Of a stretch of 64,000 nt of DNA, positions 58,774 to 64,000 are shown one piece after another. Below the pieces are notes generated by a model, which saw only the letters and a program-made list of their open reading frames with translations, was not told the origin of the DNA and ran no database searches. Position 1 is the first letter of the stretch. Each line of letters begins with the position of its first letter. Location: positions 124,001 to 188,000 of the forward strand of contig NZ_FQLF01000004.1 in NCBI RefSeq assembly GCF_900120175.1, written 5' to 3'. The stretch comes from Oceanicoccus sp. KOV_DT_Chl. GTDB taxonomy: Bacteria; Pseudomonadota; Gammaproteobacteria; Pseudomonadales; Dasaniaceae. A program made the translations under genes and the position numbers.

Positions 58774-60176
58774 GTGTTTCCCTTGGCTAAATTTAAATCC
58801 AAAGCAGGTCATTCTAAGCTCAGGACGTTCAGACCGTCAAAGCGTGAAGTGCCTGCAGGTAGTCATTTGCTTCGTGTTCAATCTCTTGCCGACGATGGTC
58901 GTGGTATAGCTGTAGCTATAGGGGAAAGTGGGCGAGTTTGTAATAAAAACAAGCGTGTTTTTGTTGCTGGCGCGCTCCCTGGTGAGCTAATCACCGCTCG
59001 ATATACCTCAGTGCACAAAGATTATGATCAAGCTGATTTGCTTGCGATAAAAGAGGCTTCAGCTGATCGGGTTATACCTGAATGCCATTACTACCAGCAG
59101 TGTGGTGGCTGTAGTCTGCAGCATTTAGATTACTCGCAGCAGTTAAGGCATAAGCAACAACGCTTGGCCTCACAATTTAGGCCATTATTAGCAAACGAGA
59201 ATATAATATCCGAACTAATTCTATCGGCGCCACCAGCACATTATCGTCATCGCGCGCGCTTTGCAGTAAGTGCCAATCGTGATGGCTTGTCCATTGGATT
59301 CAGGCAGCGCGAAAGTCATAATCTAGTTGATATTGATCGCTGCCACATTGTCTACGAGAGTATCAACCAGCAGCTGCCAATGCTTAAAACTTTGATCTCA
59401 GTCCTAAGAAAGCGTAAAGCTGTTACCGAGTTAACCTTGGTTGAGGATAGTGCAGGCAAGCATGGCGTACTGCTAAATTGTAAAACGAGCTTACCGGATG
59501 ACGATATAGAGAGTTTAAGGGTTTTCGCACACCAACAGAGTATGAGTATAAATATAATATCGGCAAATCAGCCTGAAATTATGTCGGTATGGCCGCTACA
59601 GCCGCAGCAATTTGAATACCGCCTTGATAGCTATGATGTAAGCTTACCCTTTGCTGTTAATGATTTTACTCAGGTTAACCCTGTCATTAATCAACAGCTT
59701 ATTGCTACCGCATTGGAATGGCTGGAACTAACTGATGAGGACATCGTTGCTGATTTCTTTTGTGGTATTGGTAATTTTAGTTTACCGCTGGCGCAGCTCG
59801 CAGCTAGTGTTACGGGCTATGAGTTAGTGCCTGCAATGGTTGCAAAAGCGGTTATTAGTGCTGAAGTTAATGGTATTGATAATGCTACATTTCATTGTCG
59901 AAACCTGATGTCAGACAAGGTAAATGTAGTTGGAGATTACAACAAGGCGGTCCTGGACCCGCCCAGGTCTGGTGCTTTATCACTATGTCAACAAATAGGG
60001 GGATGGGTATTAGGCATATTGTATATATCTCGTGTAATCCATCCACCCTTTATCGTGACGCTAAAGAATTACTTGCTGCTGGCTACCAGTTGGAAAAATT
60101 AATGCTGGCTGATATGTTTCCGCACACGGCGCACAGCGAAGCTATTGCACTTTTTGTGATGCCGAATACACTATAA
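58774..60176 (+). CDS. rlmD: 23S rRNA m5U1939 methyltransferase RlmD, frameshifted
   Basis: A TrmA/RumA-family SAM-dependent RNA methyltransferase. A TRAM domain (about 25-95) and Fe-S cysteines in [11 protein letters not shown] are intact, as are [12 protein letters not shown] and the LDPPRSGA motif. After LCQQIGG the frame is lost at about 60000. Adding one G to the GGGGG run at 59998-60002 gives [26 protein letters not shown], with the catalytic Cys, and ends at 60176, 467 residues in total. GTG 58774 is used, but TTG 58783 is possible. Essential motifs remain in both parts, so a sequence error is likelier than decay. Confidence 0.9.
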
Positions 60177-60197
60177 TAATAAATTAATAGGTGATGA

Positions 60198-60875
60198 ATG
60201 TTTAAAAAATTATTCCTGGGCGTATGGTTAGCTACTATGTTGTTGGCTTGTGAGCAGCATAAATCAACTACTATAACTGTTAATGGTACCGAGTATGTTG
60301 CGGGTATTGATTATAAAGTACTGAATACCCCTATTCGTTTTGGCGAATCACCATTGCCGAATATGATAGAGATATTTTGGTACGGTTGTCCTCATTGTGA
60401 GCGCTTCGAGCCTTTCCTGCAAGACTGGATTAAAACATTGCCGGTTAATTTGGAGTTTGGGCGTCTGCCTGCGATTTGGAATGACCTTATGATCATTCAT
60501 GCTCATGCTTTTTTTATTGCACAACAACTTGAGTTAGGGCACGACTTCCATATGCAGCTGTTTACTCGGGTATTGGCTTCGCGTTCAAGTCAGGACTTGG
60601 ACTTTCATCGCAGTCGTATTGCCAGTTTATTTAAATCCAATGGTATTTCTGAAAACGAATTTAATGATTTATATGAGTCAGAAGAGATAAAGTCGAAAGT
60701 TGGCCTTAGTTTTGCGGTAATGAAAGAGGCTGGTATTAGTTCAACCCCGACCTTTTTGATTAATGGAAAATATGTGTTGACCGGGGGGCCATTTAAAACT
60801 AGAGAGGAGTTGCTCTCGGTTGCTCGCCATCTCATGCAAGATGAAATAGATCATCAGCCTGAAGATTGGTGGTGA
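60198..60875 (+). CDS. DsbA-like thiol:disulfide lipoprotein
   Basis: A 225-residue thioredoxin-fold protein. A lipoprotein signal ends in LLAC (Cys18), so it is tethered to the envelope. The active site is CPHC at 64-67 after EIFWYG, and a cis-Pro lies in SSTPTFLI. The helical insert between them is of DsbA type. The C-terminus ends QPEDWW. It probably oxidises or isomerises disulfides in exported proteins. It follows rlmD by 21 bp and precedes two membrane proteins of unknown function. Confidence 0.9.
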   Translation: MFKKLFLGVWLATMLLACEQHKSTTITVNGTEYVAGIDYKVLNTPIRFGESPLPNMIEIFWYGCPHCERFEPFLQDWIKTLPVNLEFGRLPAIWNDLMIIHAHAFFIAQQLELGHDFHMQLFTRVLASRSSQDLDFHRSRIASLFKSNGISENEFNDLYESEEIKSKVGLSFAVMKEAGISSTPTFLINGKYVLTGGPFKTREELLSVARHLMQDEIDHQPEDWW

Positions 60876-60931
60876 TAATATTAAGCACGTATGTAAACGA
60901 TAATGTTAATTTACTCACGCTGGAGAAATAA

Positions 60932-61471
60932 ATGGCAGATGATGACGAGCAACAGGAAGAGAACCCTGTCCAGCTATTAAAGAAAGTGGAAAAGCAAGCA
61001 GCAACTAATAAAATATTGATGATTGTGGTGTTATCAATTTCAGGCTTGTTGATTACTGTGATGGCTACCGGTTTGACAGTCATGTTTTTACGAATTGCTG
61101 AATTAACAGCCGCCACTGAAATAGAAGAGGAAGACCCAATGGAAGAGCAATTTATTGCTCTTGAACAGCAGTTAATGTTGTTAGCCGATTTTAGAAAAAG
61201 CGAGCTAAAGAAAATATCAGCATATACCAAGCAGCTTGATAAAATTGCTAATGATTGCAGTCCTGAAAAATCAGCTCCTTACCGTGATTTTCTGGCAGCT
61301 AGAGAGGAGGATTATCAGCTGTTGGTCGAAGCAATAAAGTCTGGTTCTAGTAATTTAGCAGGAATGAATCAAGGTTCAAAAAAATGGCTGGTTCCGCATG
61401 CCGCTGCGTTGGATGATTTAAAAGATGCCAGTGTGATTCGTAAAGCTAAACTTGATAAATTAGTTAATTAA
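60932..61471 (+). CDS. Single-pass membrane protein of unknown function (A)
   Basis: A 179-residue protein: an acidic cytoplasmic start MADDDEQQEENP, one membrane helix at about residues 28-53 (ILMIVVLSISGLLITVMATGLTVMFL), then a mostly helical charged domain with coiled-coil tendency (EEQFIALEQQLMLLADFRKSELKKI). One Cys lies in DCSPEK. No known domain. AGAAATAA precedes the ATG. The following gene starts 10 bp after its stop and has the same architecture, suggesting a two-gene unit. Confidence 0.65.
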   Translation: MADDDEQQEENPVQLLKKVEKQAATNKILMIVVLSISGLLITVMATGLTVMFLRIAELTAATEIEEEDPMEEQFIALEQQLMLLADFRKSELKKISAYTKQLDKIANDCSPEKSAPYRDFLAAREEDYQLLVEAIKSGSSNLAGMNQGSKKWLVPHAAALDDLKDASVIRKAKLDKLVN

Positions 61472-61481
61472 ATGGTGTGAT

Positions 61482-62009
61482 ATGGCAGGCGATAACAGAG
61501 ATGAAGACACTCCGAAAGAGCAGACGCTTGAAGATAAAATTGAAGTCGTCGCTGTTAAAGCAAGTAAGCAATTTTGGATAGCAATAGCATGCATCCCTGT
61601 AATACTAATTATTTTTGTGGTAGGCATTATTACCTTAGCCAACGCGCACAAACAAACTAGCAGTATTGTCGCCGAAAAGCCGGTCAATAAGCTTGAAATG
61701 TTTTCCAGAAATATTGAAGGTGTTAAACAGAAGGCAGAAAAACAATATGCTAATTATTTGGATAAAATGGAAGATAAGTCTATTTTAACGATAAATGAAA
61801 ATTTTCGCGTTATGTATCAGCTATCTGGAGAGAGTGAGCAGGATTACACCCAGCTGTTGGATGTCTATCAGAAAGTGAATTATGAGAATGCCAGTCGGAT
61901 TCGTGGGTCAGGACAGTGGTTTTTTTATCATGAGAAAAAAATTAAAAATTTAATTTTAAGGTCACAGCAGCGTGAAGAAAAATTGATGGCGTATTTACAG
62001 GCTGATTAG
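61482..62009 (+). CDS. Single-pass membrane protein of unknown function (B)
   Basis: A 175-residue protein with the same layout as its upstream neighbour: polar acidic start MAGDNRDEDTPKEQTLEDKI, one membrane helix at about 30-52 (FWIAIACIPVILIIFVVGIITLA), then a helical basic/acidic region (FSRNIEGVKQKAEKQYANYLDKMED). Sequence similarity to the neighbour is weak to the eye, so shared ancestry is only suggested by architecture. Function unknown. Confidence 0.65.
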   Translation: MAGDNRDEDTPKEQTLEDKIEVVAVKASKQFWIAIACIPVILIIFVVGIITLANAHKQTSSIVAEKPVNKLEMFSRNIEGVKQKAEKQYANYLDKMEDKSILTINENFRVMYQLSGESEQDYTQLLDVYQKVNYENASRIRGSGQWFFYHEKKIKNLILRSQQREEKLMAYLQAD

Positions 62010-62042
62010 CTATTTATTATACGTGCATTCACTTAGCCTGAA

Positions 62043-62915
62043 TTATTTGTTCATCGGCAATATGATGTCATCTGCATAGCGTTTTATCCCGTCAATTTTT
62101 TTGTTAATGTCTTGTGTGTCGCCATGATAGAACGGCCAAGGCTGGGTTAAAATATGAGTGACACCGCCATCGGCTAATTTTTTATAGGCATCAATGGTGA
62201 ATGCATCGCTAGGTGTGGCCATAACATCAAAAGGTAGGTGGTCGCGCCCATAGTCTTTACGTAATTGTTGGATATTGGCAATTGAGTCTATTATTTCGTC
62301 AGAAGTTTGTAAGTCTGTTACCCAGCCGTCGGCAATTCTGGCGGCACGTTTCATTGCTGGAGAACTGATTCCGCCAGACCAAATCGGAATATATTCTGTT
62401 GGCGCCGGATTCATTTCCAGTTTATCAAATTGATAGTATTGACCATGATATTCCACCATTTCACCAGACCATAATAGGCGCATGACTTCTATCATTTCAT
62501 TGGCACGTTTTCCTCGAGTATGAAAATCCTGTTGCATTAATTCAAATTCATCTTTTGACCAGCCCACACCAATTGCAGGAGTAACCCGATTGTTAGAAAC
62601 AACTGCAGCTGTACTGATGGCCTTTGCGACCAAATATGGGTTGCGCATAGGCAGAACAAAAACATTATTGGTGAAACGTAATCGCTTTGTTATGGTGGCC
62701 AGGGCGCCAACCATTACCCATGGATCTGGCCAATCGGTAAATGCTTGCCAGCGCCTGCTACCGTCTTTGGTATAAGGATAGGGTGTTGATATTTTTTCAG
62801 GGTGGACCACATGATCAGAAAAAGACATTGCTTCCCAGCCAGCCTCGTCAGCCACAGGGGCAATTTGTGTAAGATGACTGACTGTGCTGAATGAGGTGGA
62901 TAAAACAAATTTCAT
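62043..62915 (-). CDS. LLM-class flavin/F420-type oxidoreductase
   Basis: A 290-residue luciferase-like TIM-barrel oxidoreductase. WEAMSFSDHVVHPEK, LRFTNNVFVLPMRNP, AIGVGWSKDEFE and PIWSGGISSPAMKRAARIADGW are typical of LLM-class (TIGR03619-like) proteins. Many are annotated F420-dependent because of homology; in a gammaproteobacterium FMN may be the cofactor instead. The substrate is unknown. It is convergent with the membrane-protein pair. Confidence 0.88.
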   Translation of the reverse strand: MKFVLSTSFSTVSHLTQIAPVADEAGWEAMSFSDHVVHPEKISTPYPYTKDGSRRWQAFTDWPDPWVMVGALATITKRLRFTNNVFVLPMRNPYLVAKAISTAAVVSNNRVTPAIGVGWSKDEFELMQQDFHTRGKRANEMIEVMRLLWSGEMVEYHGQYYQFDKLEMNPAPTEYIPIWSGGISSPAMKRAARIADGWVTDLQTSDEIIDSIANIQQLRKDYGRDHLPFDVMATPSDAFTIDAYKKLADGGVTHILTQPWPFYHGDTQDINKKIDGIKRYADDIILPMNK

Positions 62916-62939
62916 AATGGACCTGTGTAAATTTTCGTT

Positions 62940-63431
62940 TTATTTATCGTGTAGAAGTTCATGTTTATTGATTATATAGCTAAGTAAATGCCTGCACGCT
63001 TTTTCGATCGCCACAATCACTTTGTCAAACTGCTCTTCATCATCGTAGTAAGGATCAGGGATTTGCCTGTTACCCCCACGTTGACTGTAGTGCATGAGTA
63101 AGTTGATTTCACCTTGATAGTCTGAAGGTGCCCATGCTTGTACATTCGTTAAGTTAGCTCTATCCATTGCTATGATGTAGTTATAAGTCGAGTAATCCTG
63201 ATCATCGATTTGCCGAGCAATTTGTTGGCTAATGTCATATCCAGCTCTGGCTGAGGCAGCGACTGATCGCGGGTCTGGATGTTTGCCAACGTTAAACGGT
63301 GCTGTGCCGCATGAATCAACCGAAATACTCGTAGCCAGGTTTTTTTCACTCACCAGTCTTTCAAATATGCCTTGCGCAGCCGGGGAGCGACATATATTGC
63401 CTAAGCAAACAAATAGTACGTTGATGGTCAT
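62940..63431 (-). CDS. Low-molecular-weight protein-tyrosine phosphatase
   Basis: A 163-residue LMW-PTP. The phosphate-binding loop CLGNICRS starts at Cys9, close to the N-terminus as in the family; the acid is in IPDPYYDD. SCGTAPFNVGKHPDPRS is the usual second signature. It would dephosphorylate tyrosine (or arginine) phosphoproteins in the cytosol. The neighbouring genes give no hint of a polysaccharide operon partner such as a BY-kinase. Confidence 0.92.
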   Translation of the reverse strand: MTINVLFVCLGNICRSPAAQGIFERLVSEKNLATSISVDSCGTAPFNVGKHPDPRSVAASARAGYDISQQIARQIDDQDYSTYNYIIAMDRANLTNVQAWAPSDYQGEINLLMHYSQRGGNRQIPDPYYDDEEQFDKVIVAIEKACRHLLSYIINKHELLHDK

Positions 63432-63488
63432 GGTAAAACGTCATCCAATTGGGTTATGCACAAAAAAAATACAATATTGCTGTAACTG

Positions 63489-64000
63489 TCATCGTTTATT
63501 GGCGGCTAGTACAACAAATTTTTGGTTGCCGGCAACGGTGCGACAATTGCCGAAAATACGCTTTAGCGTAATATGATAATTCAGGTGTCGATTACCTACG
63601 ACCCACAGTGCCCCTCCTTGACTGAGGTGCTGGTGGCTTTGATGAAACAGGTTTTGGGCAATATGGTCACCAACGGTATTATTTTGGTGGAATGGTGGAT
63701 TGCACAGTATCAGCTCGATGGGCATTGTTGCCAGTGGCTCTAATCCGTCGCCAGCCTTAAAGATTGGGGTTTTATCGCCATTAATGTCTGAAGGGTTGAT
63801 ATTGTTGTGATAATTAAGCTGGGCTGAGGCTACCGCCATATAGGATTCGTCGACAAAATAGAGTTGGCTATTGGGCTGTTGCCGCTGAGCCATAATACCT
63901 AATAGTCCGTTGCCACACCCTAAGTCTACGATATGTTCTGCCAGTGGCATATGCTGAAACTGTTGCAAGAAAAACCTGCTACCGATATCCAGCTTTTCAC
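63489..64000 (-). CDS. rlmG: 23S rRNA m2G1835 methyltransferase RlmG, partial
   Basis: The C-terminal part of a SAM-dependent methyltransferase; the frame stays open to the window edge, so the N-terminus is missing. KLDIGSRFFLQQF, VDLGCGNGLLGI (SAM motif I), VDESYMAVASAQLNY and the catalytic LILCNPPFHQNN motif lead to a C-terminus with KRIFGNCRTVAGNQKFVVL. NPPFHQ plus the HLNYHITLKRIFGNC stretch match RlmG more closely than RsmC. The in-frame TTG at 63968 is internal, not the start. Confidence 0.9.
   Translation of the reverse strand, partial: EKLDIGSRFFLQQFQHMPLAEHIVDLGCGNGLLGIMAQRQQPNSQLYFVDESYMAVASAQLNYHNNINPSDINGDKTPIFKAGDGLEPLATMPIELILCNPPFHQNNTVGDHIAQNLFHQSHQHLSQGGALWVVGNRHLNYHITLKRIFGNCRTVAGNQKFVVLAANKR

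Overview
The window is a stretch of chromosome from a Gammaproteobacterium. The gene order (rne <> rluC-HAD ... maf ... yceD-rpmF-plsX-fabD-fabG-acpP-fabF-pabC-mltG-tmk-holB-pilZ-tatD; tRNA-Leu-tig-clpP-clpX-lon-hupB-ppiD; cysI-DUF934) is of the Pseudomonas/Cellvibrio type rather than the enteric type. A marine Cellvibrionales/Pseudomonadales-like organism is my inference from that order and the moderate GC content. I see no phage, insertion sequence, plasmid or CRISPR array; the region is almost entirely housekeeping.

Layout. 1-6.0 kb: a SnoaL-like protein, a Do-family periplasmic protease, a small multi-zinc-knuckle protein, a DUF4136 lipoprotein, the 4.5S SRP RNA, a secreted protein of unknown function divergent from an anchored alpha/beta hydrolase, and an SDR dehydrogenase. 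6.0-10 kb: tRNA-Ser(TGA), then rne on the minus strand with a long, hairpin-rich leader. 10-22.6 kb: rluC, a HAD phosphatase and Maf, then the yceD-rpmF-fatty acid synthesis-pabC-mltG-tmk-holB-pilZ-tatD array, which appears to be driven by a near-consensus promoter that leaves almost no 5' leader. 22.9-26.3 kb: a K+ channel, then the most unusual pair here, a GH84 (O-GlcNAcase-type) glycosidase without a signal peptide followed by a diverged class I phosphomannose-isomerase-like protein. 26.4-35.5 kb: tRNA-Leu(TAG) and the proteostasis cluster tig-clpP-clpX-lon-hupB-ppiD. 35.6-43 kb: a D-3-phosphoglycerate dehydrogenase, a DUF4823 lipoprotein, DUF1285, ETF-QO divergent from etfBA, and a CPA2 antiporter. 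43-52.3 kb: cysI with DUF934, an overlooked 38-residue membrane protein gene, metH, nfuA, a cold-shock protein and DAHP synthase. 52.4-64 kb: an AddB-like Fe-S nuclease with an AddA/RecB-like helicase-nuclease, rlmD, a DsbA-like lipoprotein, two single-pass membrane proteins of unknown function, an LLM-class oxidoreductase, a low-molecular-weight tyrosine phosphatase, and rlmG running off the right edge.

Data quality. Three conserved genes (clpP, serA-like, rlmD) are each broken once, and every break is explained by one missing base in a run of C or G. Both halves of each gene remain well conserved. I read this as homopolymer under-calling in the sequence rather than three pseudogenes.

Main things to check: the GH84/isomerase-like pair, the three homopolymer frameshifts, the nearly leaderless yceD promoter, the structured rne leader whose last hairpin covers the ribosome-binding site, the perfect palindromes upstream of lon, and the 38-residue membrane protein next to metH.
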